Shown here: piece by piece, positions 24,701-31,448 of the stretch
How positions within the stretch are numbered: the stretch's first letter is position 1
Layout: the number at the start of each line of letters is the position of its first letter
From: JBQCHF01 sp051953655
GTDB taxonomy: Bacteria > Actinomycetota > Actinomycetes > Motilibacterales > Motilibacteraceae
Assembly: GCA_051953655.1 (NCBI GenBank)
Contig: JBQCIO010000194.1
Span: forward strand, 1-31,448
Direction: 5' to 3'
DNA length: 31,448 bases
Notes under the pieces: generated by a model
Seen by the model: only the letters and a program-made list of their open reading frames with translations
What the model was told of the DNA's origin: nothing
Database searches by the model: none
Position numbers and translations under genes: made by a program

Positions 24701-27619
24701 GTCGGCTGCTCGGACGACTGGCAGCCGTCGTGCCTGGCCTCCTGGCTGCAGGACCCCGACGGCGACGGCGCCTGGACCTACCGCACCGGGCCGCTGCCGG
24801 CCGGCAGCTACAACGCCAAGGTGGCGGTCGGCCTGTCCTGGGACGAGAACTACGGGGCCGATGGCGCCCCCGGCGGCGCCAACATCCCGTTCGAGGTCCA
24901 GGCCGGCCAGGGCGCGCAGTTCTCCTACGACCCGGCCTCGCACCAGCTCACCATCACCCCGTACGCCGCCGGCGGCGCGGGTGCGCCGGCTCCGGACCTG
25001 AGCCAGCAGAAGGCGCAGTGGGTCAGCCGGGACACCGTGGCGTGGAAGCTGCCCAGTGCCGCCGAGCCCGGCTGGACCTACCGGCTGTACTCGTCCGAGG
25101 ACGCCGGCCTCGGCCTGGACGCCGAGGCGGTGACCGGCGGCACGTCGGTGCCGCTCACCGTCGACCCGGCGGGGCTCGATGGCGCGCTGACGGCGAAGTA
25201 CCCGCAGGTGGCCGGCTACCAGGCGCTGCACCTGCGCGGCGAGGACCTGCGCAAGGTGCCGGACCTGCTCACCGGGCAGCTGGCCGTGGCCGCCTTCGAC
25301 GACGACGGCCGGCTGGTCGACGCCACCGGGGTGCAGATCCCCGGCGTGCTGGACGACACCTACCCCGGTGCCGCCAGCCGCTCGCTCGGCGTGACCTGGC
25401 ACGGACGTGTCCCGGCGGTCGCCCTCTGGGCGCCCACGGCGCAGTCGGTCGACCTGCTGGTCCACCGCGGCGAGGGGCAGCCGCAGCGGGTGGCGATGCG
25501 CCGCGACCGGGACGGCGTGTGGAACGCGGTCGGACGGCCGGACTGGAAGGGCGCCTCCTACCTCTTCGCGGTGAAGGTCTTCGCGCCCAGCGTGGGCAAG
25601 GTCGTCACCAACCAGGTGACCGACCCCTACTCGCTGGCCCTCACCACCGACTCGGCCCGCAGCGTCTTCGTCGACCTCGACGACCCGGCGCTGGCGCCGG
25701 CCGGGTGGGACCACCTGGCCAAGCCCGCGCTGAAGCAGGGCGAGGACTCCACCATCTACGAGCTGCACGTGCGCGACTTCTCGATCGCGGACAAGACCGT
25801 GCCGGCCAGACTGCGCGGCACCTACCTCGCCTTCACCCAGCAGGACAGCGACGGCATGAAGCACCTCGCCGAGCTGGCGAAGGCGGGTCTGAACACCGTG
25901 CACCTGCTCCCGACCTTCGACATCGCCACCATCGAGGAGCGGCGCGGCCAGCAGGCCGAGCCGGCCTGCGACCTCGCCTCCTACGAGCCGTCGTCGGACC
26001 AGCAGCAGGCCTGCGTCGGCGCGGTGCGCGACCAGGACGGCTACAACTGGGGCTACGACCCGCTGCACTACACGACGCCGGAGGGCTCCTACGCCACCGA
26101 CCCGGAGGGTCCGCAGCGGACGCTGGAGTACCGGCAGATGGTGCAGGCGCTGAACCGGACCGGGCTGCGCGTGGTGAACGACGTGGTCTTCAACCACACA
26201 GCCGCCTCCGGCGAGGACCCGAAGTCGGTGCTCGACCAGGTGGTTCCGGGCTACTACCAGCGCCTCGACGCCAAGGGCACGGTGGAGACGTCGACGTGCT
26301 GCGCGAACACGGCGACGGAGCACCGGATGATGGAGAAGCTCATGATCGATTCCGTCGTCACCTGGGCCACGGAGTACAAGGTCGACGGGTTCCGCTTCGA
26401 CCTGATGGGCCACCAGCCCAAGCAGGCGATGCTCGACCTGCGCACGGCGCTCGACGCCCTGACCGTCCGCAAGGACGGAGTGGACGGGAAGTCGATCTAC
26501 CTCTACGGCGAGGGCTGGAACTTCGGCGAGGTCGCCGACGACGCGCTGTTCGTCCAGGCCACGCAGGCCAACATGGCCGGCACCGGGATCGGCACGTTCA
26601 ACGACCGCATCCGCGACGCCGTCCGCGGCGGCAGCCCGTTCGACGCCGACCCGCGGATCCAGGGCTTCGCCAGCGGTCTGTACACGCAGCCGAACAGCTC
26701 GCCGGCCAACGGCGACCAGGCCGCGCAGAAGGCCCGGCTGCTGCTCTACCAGGACCAGATCAAGGTGGGGCTGTCCGGCAACCTCAAGGACTACTCGTTC
26801 GTGGACCGGACCGGGAAGACCGTGAAGGGCTCCGAGGTCGACTACAACGGCTCGCCCACCGGCTACGCCGACGACCCGTCGGACACCATCAACTATGTGG
26901 ACGCGCACGACAACGAGACCCTGTTCGACGCGCTCACCTACAAGCTGTCGGACAAGGTGAGCGAGGCCGACCGCGGGCGGATGGCCACCGTCGCGCTCGC
27001 CACCACGGCGCTGAGCCAGGGCGTGTCGTTCTGGCAGGCCGGCACCGACCTGCTGCGCTCCAAGTCGCTGGACGGGAACAGCTACGACTCCGGCGACTGG
27101 TACAACGAGCTGGACTGGAGCGGGGCGACCAACGGGTTCGCCAAGGGGCTTCCCCCGGCGTGGGCGAACTCGGCCAAGTGGGACTACCAGCGCCCGCTGC
27201 TCGCCGACGCCGCGCTCGAGCCGGAGCCCTCGGTCATCGCGGCGGCCGGCGCCCGGGCCGACCAGCTGCTGGAGATCCGGCAGTCCAGCCCGCTGTTCCA
27301 CCTCGGCAGCGCGGCGCTGATCCAGCAGCGGCTCAGCTTCCCCGACGGCGGGCCGGACCAGCAGGCCGGCGTCATCACCATGCGGCTGAGCGACATGGTC
27401 GGCGCCGACCTGGACCCGCGCTGGAAGGACGTCGTGGTGGTGTTCAACGCCCGACCCGGCTCCGCGACCGTCACCGTGCCCGGCGCCGCCGAGCACTACG
27501 TGCTGCACCCGGCGCAGGCCGACGGCGCGGATCCCGTGGTCGAGCAGGCGACGGCCGTCGGCGGCACGTTCACCGTGCCGGCCCGCACCGTGGCGGTCTT
27601 CGTGGCGCCGCAGGGCTGA
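21740..27619 (+). CDS. pulA: secreted alpha-amylase/pullulanase fusion (amylopullulanase)
   Basis: A 1959-residue exported glucan hydrolase. GTG 21740 has GGAGG 4 nt upstream. The signal peptide ends near residue 55 (AVGAAAAA-D). Order: X25-type starch module (about 61-150); GH13 alpha-amylase domain with D450 (GFRIDTVKN), E484 (MFGEVYD) and D554 (FLGNHDMG); an Ig-like module (about 780-865); two more X25 modules (about 876-970 and 975-1075); pullulanase N-terminal domain; CBM48-like module (about 1215-1320); GH13 pullulanase domain with YNWGYDP near 1434, D1554 (GFRFDLMGH), E1591 (YLYGEGWN) and D1724 (NYVDAHDNET). Both catalytic triads are intact, so it should cut alpha-1,4 and alpha-1,6 bonds. 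The three X25 copies share GSWDENYGA. No cell-wall anchor motif is seen. Similar fusions are known in Streptomyces. Confidence 0.93.
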   Translation: MRRSAALARRIVRPVGSSGAARSRPLAAAVATTLLAPLLGVVGVGAQAVGAAAAADPLPGRVTLMGSLQSELGCAKDWDEDCTSTDLPADPAHPGIFSTVFDVPAGSYEYKVRLDGSWDENYGAGGAAGGANIPLVLQGAAQIRVSYDDATHLVTAAPAQAQPGLQPADRALAGTSPRDDLTKERFYFVMADRFENGDPSNDRGGLTGDRLQTGFDPTDSGFYHGGDLAGVTERLDYIKGLGTTAIWLTPSFKDKPVQGAQGQESAGYHGYWITDFTQIDPHLGTNAEMAQLVKAAHAKGMKVFFDIITNHTADVITYDKNAYHAGNLDYVSKADQPYKDAQGNAFDDSAYADGTKGFPQVNEKSFPYQPIVPKGEEHAKTPDWLNDPTLYHNRGVSTFAGESSTYGDFPSGDYSSLDDLWTENPRVVKGMEGIYEQWVKNVGIDGFRIDTVKNVDLAFWQQFSPALRGYAAKLGNDKFFMFGEVYDSNPEVTSQYTTEGKLQATLDFPFQAAGTGFAKGKATTGLRDLYANDNYYNDTDSSAYSLPTFLGNHDMGRIGSFLRQDTGLSEAELLKRDELAHSLMYLTRGQPVVYYGDEQGFSVPADEKDGPGDRRAREDMFPSQVPSYNDNTLIGSSATTAQSNFDTRQPLYRWISQLAALRQANPTLADGAQIHRYASNEAGIYAFSRISPKDRIEYVVAVNNATTAKTATFATFDKRTVYQGVWPAGARHLTTDDEGRITVTVPPLSAVVYKATHPFSDGRTAPHPYFRTPGEGGVVGGRAPISVEVPGNAFDQATIAWRPVGTSDWTVLGTDDSAPYGVYQDVSGLAKGTLVEYRAVVKDQDGDLGVASTYATVGDAPKPVTGGGDGPVVEPTSVTVAGDLDPKLGCPDVWQPECAAAHLEYDATSKVWSKTFDIPAGTYAYKAALNGSWDENYGANAARNGANIELKAPGGPVTFYYSSATHWITDSVAMPKPFVVAGDFQSEVGCSDDWQPSCLASWLQDPDGDGAWTYRTGPLPAGSYNAKVAVGLSWDENYGADGAPGGANIPFEVQAGQGAQFSYDPASHQLTITPYAAGGAGAPAPDLSQQKAQWVSRDTVAWKLPSAAEPGWTYRLYSSEDAGLGLDAEAVTGGTSVPLTVDPAGLDGALTAKYPQVAGYQALHLRGEDLRKVPDLLTGQLAVAAFDDDGRLVDATGVQIPGVLDDTYPGAASRSLGVTWHGRVPAVALWAPTAQSVDLLVHRGEGQPQRVAMRRDRDGVWNAVGRPDWKGASYLFAVKVFAPSVGKVVTNQVTDPYSLALTTDSARSVFVDLDDPALAPAGWDHLAKPALKQGEDSTIYELHVRDFSIADKTVPARLRGTYLAFTQQDSDGMKHLAELAKAGLNTVHLLPTFDIATIEERRGQQAEPACDLASYEPSSDQQQACVGAVRDQDGYNWGYDPLHYTTPEGSYATDPEGPQRTLEYRQMVQALNRTGLRVVNDVVFNHTAASGEDPKSVLDQVVPGYYQRLDAKGTVETSTCCANTATEHRMMEKLMIDSVVTWATEYKVDGFRFDLMGHQPKQAMLDLRTALDALTVRKDGVDGKSIYLYGEGWNFGEVADDALFVQATQANMAGTGIGTFNDRIRDAVRGGSPFDADPRIQGFASGLYTQPNSSPANGDQAAQKARLLLYQDQIKVGLSGNLKDYSFVDRTGKTVKGSEVDYNGSPTGYADDPSDTINYVDAHDNETLFDALTYKLSDKVSEADRGRMATVALATTALSQGVSFWQAGTDLLRSKSLDGNSYDSGDWYNELDWSGATNGFAKGLPPAWANSAKWDYQRPLLADAALEPEPSVIAAAGARADQLLEIRQSSPLFHLGSAALIQQRLSFPDGGPDQQAGVITMRLSDMVGADLDPRWKDVVVVFNARPGSATVTVPGAAEHYVLHPAQADGADPVVEQATAVGGTFTVPARTVAVFVAPQG

Positions 27620-27651
27620 CGGCGGACGCCCCGAGCCCGCAGACGCCTGGT

Positions 27652-27726
27652 GGTGCTCGGGACGCAGGTGTTCGTGATGCAGCTGCTCGGGCCGCAGCTG
27701 TTCGGGACGCAGGTGTTCGAGACGGA
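27652..27726. repeat. 15-nt tandem repeat, five units
   Basis: Five consecutive 15-nt units at 27652, 27667, 27682, 27697 and 27712 follow the pattern G(G/C)TG(C/T)TCGGGACGCA, with 1-4 changes each. The period is a multiple of three, so each frame reads a pentapeptide repeat (in the 34-codon frame: VLGTQ, VFVMQ, LLGPQ, LFGTQ, VFETD). It starts 32 nt after the amylopullulanase stop. Confidence 0.9.
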
Positions 27727-27768
27727 CCGGAACGGGGGAGACACCGTTCGGTGATCAGTCCTGCCGTT

Positions 27769-27811
27769 CGGCAGATCGCTGCTCGCGCAACCCCGCGTGG
27801 GCGATCTGCCG
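27769..27811. terminator. inverted repeat, possible terminator
   Basis: Perfect 11-bp arms CGGCAGATCGC (27769-27779) and GCGATCTGCCG (27801-27811) enclose a 21-nt loop that can itself pair weakly (CGCG). It lies 150 nt after the amylopullulanase stop. It could also be a protein-binding site, since TCGC/GCGA arms two turns apart suit a dimeric regulator. Confidence 0.4.
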
Positions 27812-27830
27812 CAGCGGGACCGTCGAGACC

Positions 27831-27870
27831 GCGGCGCCGCGCCGGGTGGGGACCCCTGGCGCGGCGCCGC
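27831..27870. terminator. GC-rich hairpin upstream of murA
   Basis: Perfect 13-bp arms GCGGCGCCGCGCC (27831-27843) and GGCGCGGCGCCGC (27858-27870) enclose a 14-nt loop containing GGGTGGGGACCC. It is very stable and is probably a terminator separating the amylopullulanase from murA. Confidence 0.5.
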
Positions 27871-28076
27871 CGCGTCGTCCCCGGCGGGTGCGGCCGTTCC
27901 CCGGCCCGCCCGGGCGACGGCGTCGGACGGGGGTCCGGGGACGTGTCAGGCTGAAGCACCCCGCCCGCGCTCCGTCGCGGGCGGCGGCGCGCTCCGGTAC
28001 GGGCGTCGACGCACCCACGTCGTCGGCGTCGCCACGGTCGGAGCGCCGAACGGACGGCACGAGCAGGAGGCACGGC

Positions 28077-29444
28077 ATGACGCAGCAGGCGACCGCGCAG
28101 CAGCAGGCGACCACGGCGGGCGGCCCGGGCGGCAGCGTCCTCGTCCACGGCGGGACCCCGCTGCGCGGCGAGATCGCCGTCCGTGGCGCGAAGAACGTGG
28201 TGCCCAAGGCGATGGTGGCCGCGCTGCTCGCCGACACCCCCAGCCGCCTGCGCAACGTGCCGGAGGTCAGCGACGTCGCGATCGTCCGCGACCTGCTGGC
28301 GGTGCACGGGGTGCGCACCGACCACGGCGGCGAGCCCGGAGAGCTGGTGCTGGACACCACGTCGGTGGAGGAGGCGACCATCGCCGAGGTCCTCACCCAC
28401 GCCGGCTCGAGCCGCATCCCGATCCTGTTCTGCGGTCCGCTGCTGCACCGGCTCGGCCGGGCCTTCATCCCCGACCTCGGTGGCTGCCGGATCGGCGACC
28501 GCCCGATCGACTTCCACCTCGAGGCGCTGCGCCAGTTCGGCGCGGTCGTCGACAAGGCGCCCGACGGGCTGCGCCTCTCGGCGCCCGACGGTCTGCGCGG
28601 CGCCAAGCTCGCGCTGCCTTACCCGAGCGTGGGCGCCACCGAGCAGGTGCTGCTCACCGGCGTGCTCGCCGACGGCGTGACCGAGCTGCGCAACGCCGCG
28701 GTGGAGCCCGAGGTGCTCGACCTCATCGCCGTGCTGCAGAAGATGGGCGCGATCATCGCGGTGGCCACGGACCGGGTCATCCGGATCACCGGCGTGCCGC
28801 GGCTGCGCGGCTTCGTGCACCGGGCTATGACCGACCGGATCGAGACCGCGTCGTGGGCCAGCGCGGCGCTCGCCACCCGCGGCGACGTCTACGTCCGCGG
28901 GGCCCGCCAGGCCGACCTGATGACCTTCCTCAACGTCTTCCGCAGCATCGGCGGGGAGTTCGACGTCGACGACGAGGGGATCCGGTTCTGGCACCCCGGC
29001 GGCGAGCTGCGCCCGCTCGCCCTGGAGACCGACGTCCATCCCGGCTTCGCCACCGACTGGCAGCAGCCGCTGGCCGTCGCCCTGACCCAGGCCGCCGGCC
29101 TGTCGATCCTGCACGAGACCGTCTACGAGAACCGGCTCGGGTTCCTCGAGGCGCTCGGGCAGATGGGCGCCACGGTGCAGCTGTTCAGCGAGTGCCTGGG
29201 GGGCACGCCCTGCCGCTTCGGCGCCCGCAACTACCTGCACTCGGCGGCCATCTCCGGCCCGGCCAAGCTGCACGGCACCGAGCTGGTCATCCCGGACCTG
29301 CGCGGCGGCTTCAGCCACCTCATCGCCGCCCTGGCGGCGGAGGGCACCTCCACCGTGCGCGGGGTCGGGGTCATCCACCGCGGCTACGAGAACTTCCGCG
29401 GCAAGCTGGCCGCGCTCGGCGCGCGGGTGGAGGACTCCGTCTGA
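28077..29444 (+). CDS. murA: UDP-N-acetylglucosamine 1-carboxyvinyltransferase
   Basis: MurA transfers enolpyruvate from PEP to UDP-GlcNAc, the first committed step of peptidoglycan synthesis, in the cytoplasm. ATG 28077 (AGGAGG upstream) gives 455 residues, with a Gln/Ala/Thr-rich leader of about 20. Key residues are present: K39-N40 (RGAKNVVPK), the PEP-adduct cysteine C137 in GGCRIGDRP, D327 (GFATDWQQP) and R435 (HRGYENFRGK). The cysteine means it is predicted to be fosfomycin-sensitive, unlike Cys-to-Asp types. The frame is open upstream through the hairpin but adds no family sequence. Some Actinomycetota have two MurA copies; this may be either one. Confidence 0.93.
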   Translation: MTQQATAQQQATTAGGPGGSVLVHGGTPLRGEIAVRGAKNVVPKAMVAALLADTPSRLRNVPEVSDVAIVRDLLAVHGVRTDHGGEPGELVLDTTSVEEATIAEVLTHAGSSRIPILFCGPLLHRLGRAFIPDLGGCRIGDRPIDFHLEALRQFGAVVDKAPDGLRLSAPDGLRGAKLALPYPSVGATEQVLLTGVLADGVTELRNAAVEPEVLDLIAVLQKMGAIIAVATDRVIRITGVPRLRGFVHRAMTDRIETASWASAALATRGDVYVRGARQADLMTFLNVFRSIGGEFDVDDEGIRFWHPGGELRPLALETDVHPGFATDWQQPLAVALTQAAGLSILHETVYENRLGFLEALGQMGATVQLFSECLGGTPCRFGARNYLHSAAISGPAKLHGTELVIPDLRGGFSHLIAALAAEGTSTVRGVGVIHRGYENFRGKLAALGARVEDSV

Positions 29445-29473
29445 GCGGAGGCCCCGGGTGAGGCCGAGCAGAC

Positions 29474-29518
29474 CTCGCCCCGGCGTGTCCGGGGCGAGCG
29501 GCCCCGCGCAGGGGCCGC
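29474..29518 (+). terminator. two adjacent hairpins after murA
   Basis: CTCGCCCCGG/CCGGGGCGAG (10 bp, loop 5; 29474-29498) is followed by GCGGCCCC/GGGGCCGC (8 bp, loop 5; 29498-29518). They begin 30 nt after the murA stop and precede the rplM promoter. A double hairpin without a T tract is a common actinobacterial terminator style. Confidence 0.65.
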
Positions 29519-29541
29519 CGCATGGTAGGCGGGGGGCGCTT

Positions 29542-29571
29542 TTGACCCCCTGCCCGGGCGACGGGTAGCCT
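29542..29571 (+). promoter_or_regulatory. promoter for rplM-rpsI
   Basis: -35 TTGACC (29542-29547), an 18-nt spacer and -10 TAGCCT (29566-29571), followed by TGCCCGTCG. It is the best housekeeping-sigma promoter match I see in the window. It implies a leader of about 140 nt before rplM. Confidence 0.65.
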
Positions 29572-29716
29572 TGCCCGTCGTTGTGCGCTCCGGCCAGGCC
29601 GGGCGCCCACGGGCCGGCGTTCACCCTCGTTCCGAGGCGATCGCGGCCCGACCCGCTGACCGGCGTCCCGCCGGTCAGCAGCAGGGAACTTCTCGACGAG
29701 AACGAAGGCTACGACC

Positions 29717-30160
29717 GTGCGCACGTACAGCCCCAAGCCCGGCGACGTCCAGCGCCAGTGGCACGTCATCGACGCCGACGACGTGGTGCTCGGCCGGCTC
29801 GCCACGCAGGTCGCCACGCTGCTGCGCGGCAAGCACAAGCCGACGTTCGCCCCGCACGTCGACACCGGCGACTTCGTCGTGGTCGTCAACGCCGCCAAGG
29901 TGGCGCTCACCGGCAGCAAGCGCGAGCAGAAGATGGCCTACCGCCACTCCGGCTACCCGGGTGGTCTGCGGGCCGTCTCCTACGCCGAGCTGCTGGAGAA
30001 GGACCCCCGCAAGGCCGTCGAGAAGGCCGTCAAGGGCATGCTCCCGCACAACTCGCTCGGCCGGCAGATGCTCACCAAGCTCAAGGTCTACTCGGGCCCG
30101 GAGCACCCGCACCAGGCCCAGCAGCCCCAGCCGTTCCAGATCACCCAGGTCGCGCAGTAG
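29717..30160 (+). CDS. rplM: 50S ribosomal protein L13
   Basis: L13 is an early-assembly large-subunit protein. It has 147 residues from GTG 29717: MRTYSPKPGDVQRQWHVIDADDVVLGRLATQVATLLRGKHKPTFAPHVDTGDFVVVVNA is typical, as is VKGMLPHNSLGRQMLTKLKVY. The end (HQAQQPQPFQITQVAQ) is Gln-rich. It leads the rplM-rpsI operon; rpsI starts 45 nt later. Confidence 0.97.
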   Translation: MRTYSPKPGDVQRQWHVIDADDVVLGRLATQVATLLRGKHKPTFAPHVDTGDFVVVVNAAKVALTGSKREQKMAYRHSGYPGGLRAVSYAELLEKDPRKAVEKAVKGMLPHNSLGRQMLTKLKVYSGPEHPHQAQQPQPFQITQVAQ

Positions 30161-30204
30161 CCACGGGCGCTGCGACCGTTACGTCAGAACGCACGAGGAG
30201 AACC

Positions 30205-30666
30205 GTGGCTGAGACCACCGAGCTGACCACCGAGGTCGACGAGCTCGCGACCGGCGCCGACACCTTCGAGGGTGAGGACGGCCCCAGCGAGTACACGACC
30301 GAGAGCGCGCCCAGCGCCACCGCGCCGCGCCCGGCCGTCACCGCCCCCGGTGCCGCCACCGGCCGCCGCAAGGAGGCCATCGCCCGGGTGCGCATCGTCC
30401 CCGGCACCGGCCGCTGGACGATCAACGGCCGCACCCTCGAGGACTACTTCCCGAACAAGGTGCACCAGCAGGCGGTCGCCGAGCCGTTCAAGACCCTCGA
30501 GCTCGACGGCGCCTACGACGTCATCGCCCGCATCAGCGGCGGCGGCATCTCCGGCCAGGCGGGTGCGCTGCGCCTGGGCATCGCCCGCGCGCTCAACGGC
30601 ATCGACGTCGAGGCCAACCGCCCGGCGCTGAAGAAGGCCGGCTTCCTCACCCGTGACGCCCGGGTG

Positions 30667-30669
<3 letters not shown>
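30205..30669 (+). CDS. rpsI: 30S ribosomal protein S9, cut short by an in-frame TAG
   Basis: S9 lies in the 30S head, and its C-terminal tail touches P-site tRNA. GTG 30205, after GAGGAGAA, opens a frame with an acidic leader of about 50 residues, then ATGRRKEAIARVRIVPGTGRWTINGRTLEDYFPN and GGGISGQAGALRLGIARALNGID. Reading stops at TAG 30667-30669 after LTRDARV (154 residues). The expected end, ERKKYGLKKARKAPQYSKR, is still encoded in frame directly afterwards. A single-base change of a sense codon (for example AAG) would explain it. Sequencing or assembly error, a real nonsense mutation, and read-through are all possible. TAG ends several neighbouring genes, so it is an ordinary stop here. 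Confidence 0.9.
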
Positions 30670-30729
<60 letters not shown>

Positions 30730-30741
30730 GTCGCAGCGCAC

Positions 30742-30790
30742 CGACGCCCCGGCCGGGCCGCCGCTCTCGGCGGTCCCCGCCGGGGCGTCG
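30742..30790 (+). terminator. terminator hairpin after rpsI
   Basis: A perfect 12-bp outer stem CGACGCCCCGGC/GCCGGGGCGTCG (30742-30753 with 30779-30790) encloses an inner GC stem around CTCT. It begins 13 nt after the normal rpsI end. It separates rpsI from glmM. Confidence 0.7.
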
Positions 30791-30920
30791 TCGCGTCCAG
30801 AGGCGGCGGGGTCCGCGAGGCGCCGTCGACGGTTTCTGGGCCTGCGGGCCACACTGCACATCGCACCATCCCGCGTGAGGCGCCGTCCGGCCCGCCGCGG
30901 CAGGACGGAAGGAAGCCCAC

Positions 30921-31448
30921 ATGGGGCGCTTGTTCGGCACCGACGGGGTGCGGGGACTGGCCAACCGCGAGGTCACCGCCGAGCTCGCGCTCGACCTGGC
31001 CGTCGCGGCGGCGCACGTGCTCGGCGACGCCGGCGCGTTCGAGGGGCACCGGCCCACGGCCGTCGTCGGGCGCGACCCGCGGGCGAGCGGAGAGTTCCTC
31101 TCGGCCGCGGTCACCGCGGGGCTGGCCAGCGCCGGCGTCGACGTCCTCGACGTCGGCGTGCTGCCGACCCCGGCCGTCGCGCACCTGACCGCCGAGCTCG
31201 AGGCCGACCTCGGTGTGGTGCTCTCGGCCAGCCACAACCCGATGCCGGACAACGGCATCAAGTTCCTCGCCCGCGGCGGCCACAAGCTGGCCGACGACGT
31301 CGAGGACGCCATCGAGCGCCGGCTCGGCGAGGCCTGGGACCGGCCGACCGGCGCCGCCGTCGGACGGATCCGGACGCTCGCCGACGGCGGCGAGCGCTAT
31401 GTGAAGCACCTGCTGGCCACCCTGCCGCACCGGCTGGACGGGCTGAAG
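30921..31448 (+). CDS. glmM: phosphoglucosamine mutase, 5' part
   Basis: GlmM converts glucosamine-6-phosphate to glucosamine-1-phosphate for UDP-GlcNAc, the substrate of MurA. The frame runs from ATG 30921 (GGAAGGAAG upstream) off the window, giving 176 codons of an expected 450 or so. MGRLFGTDGVRGLANREVT is the typical start, VVGRDPRASGEF follows, and the phosphoserine loop SASHNPMPDNGIKF carries the catalytic S104. Location after rpsI is standard for Actinomycetota. Confidence 0.96.
   Translation, partial: MGRLFGTDGVRGLANREVTAELALDLAVAAAHVLGDAGAFEGHRPTAVVGRDPRASGEFLSAAVTAGLASAGVDVLDVGVLPTPAVAHLTAELEADLGVVLSASHNPMPDNGIKFLARGGHKLADDVEDAIERRLGEAWDRPTGAAVGRIRTLADGGERYVKHLLATLPHRLDGLK

Larger units (their letters stand above)
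27620..28076 (+). other. 458-bp gap between amylopullulanase and murA genes
   Basis: It contains the 15-nt tandem repeat (27652-27726), two inverted repeats (27769-27811 and 27831-27870) and a GC-rich stretch up to the murA ribosome-binding site. A 34-codon frame (27650-27754) runs through the tandem repeat; it has no clear ribosome-binding site and I do not call it a gene. No promoter is convincing. Confidence 0.6.

Noticed and set aside
21686..27508. 1940-residue open frame on the minus strand opposite the amylopullulanase gene
   Set aside because: It mirrors the third-position GC bias of the real gene, is low-complexity (Val/Gly/Arg/His/Ala), and matches no family. The + strand frame has two intact GH13 domains.
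27652..27726. CRISPR array
   Set aside because: The repeat units are directly adjacent with no spacers and are only 15 nt long; it is a simple tandem repeat.
27570..29624. 684-residue minus-strand frame opposite murA
   Set aside because: It is composition-driven, and murA has all catalytic residues on the + strand.
16674..29716. Mobile genetic island
   Set aside because: No integrase, transposase, tRNA target or flanking direct repeats could be seen, and composition and strand match the neighbours.

Overview
The window is a high-GC (roughly 70 percent), GTG-start-rich bacterial segment read almost entirely on the + strand. Ribosomal protein gene order, a long-form zinc adenylate kinase, the secY-adk-map block and the rplQ-truA-rplM-rpsI-glmM neighbourhood point to Actinomycetota. 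The protein sequences look most like Geodermatophilaceae or close relatives; that family call is inference.

Region 1 (1-8221) is the S10 and spc ribosomal gene string from rplW to rplO: L23, L2, S19, L22, S3, L16, L29, S17, then a 168-bp gap with a hairpin at the classical S10/spc boundary, then L14, L24, L5, S14, S8, L6, L18, S5, L30, L15. Many neighbours overlap by 1-8 nt. The first 219 bases are odd: they sit where the end of rplD should be, but most of the reading frame does not look like L4.

Region 2 (8222-11512) has a terminator-like hairpin and a candidate promoter, then secY, adk and map. Region 3 (11513-16673) has a 470-bp gap with a hairpin and a good promoter but no infA, then rpmJ, rpsM, rpsK, rpsD, rpoA, rplQ and truA. 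Strong hairpins lie on both sides of rpoA and inside the 5' end of truA.

Region 4 (16674-29716) is about 13 kb of other genes placed between truA and rplM, which lie close together in Streptomyces. It holds an OmpR-type response regulator and its histidine kinase, a small exported DUF5666-like protein whose upstream region shares an operator-like direct repeat with the regulator's own promoter, an ABC-F ATPase, a 1959-residue secreted alpha-amylase/pullulanase fusion, and MurA. It also holds a perfect 28-bp-arm palindrome, a G-rich 24-nt tandem repeat and a 15-nt tandem repeat.

Region 5 (29717-31448) is rplM, rpsI and the first 176 codons of glmM. rpsI has an in-frame TAG 20 codons before its normal end, with the conserved C-terminal tail still encoded downstream.

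Most of the window is translation machinery (ribosomal proteins, SecY, Map, RNA polymerase alpha, TruA). MurA and GlmM supply cell-wall precursors, and the amylopullulanase degrades extracellular starch and glycogen-like glucans. The main anomalies are the non-L4 left end, the rpsI amber codon, the absent infA, and the matched promoters of the two-component locus.
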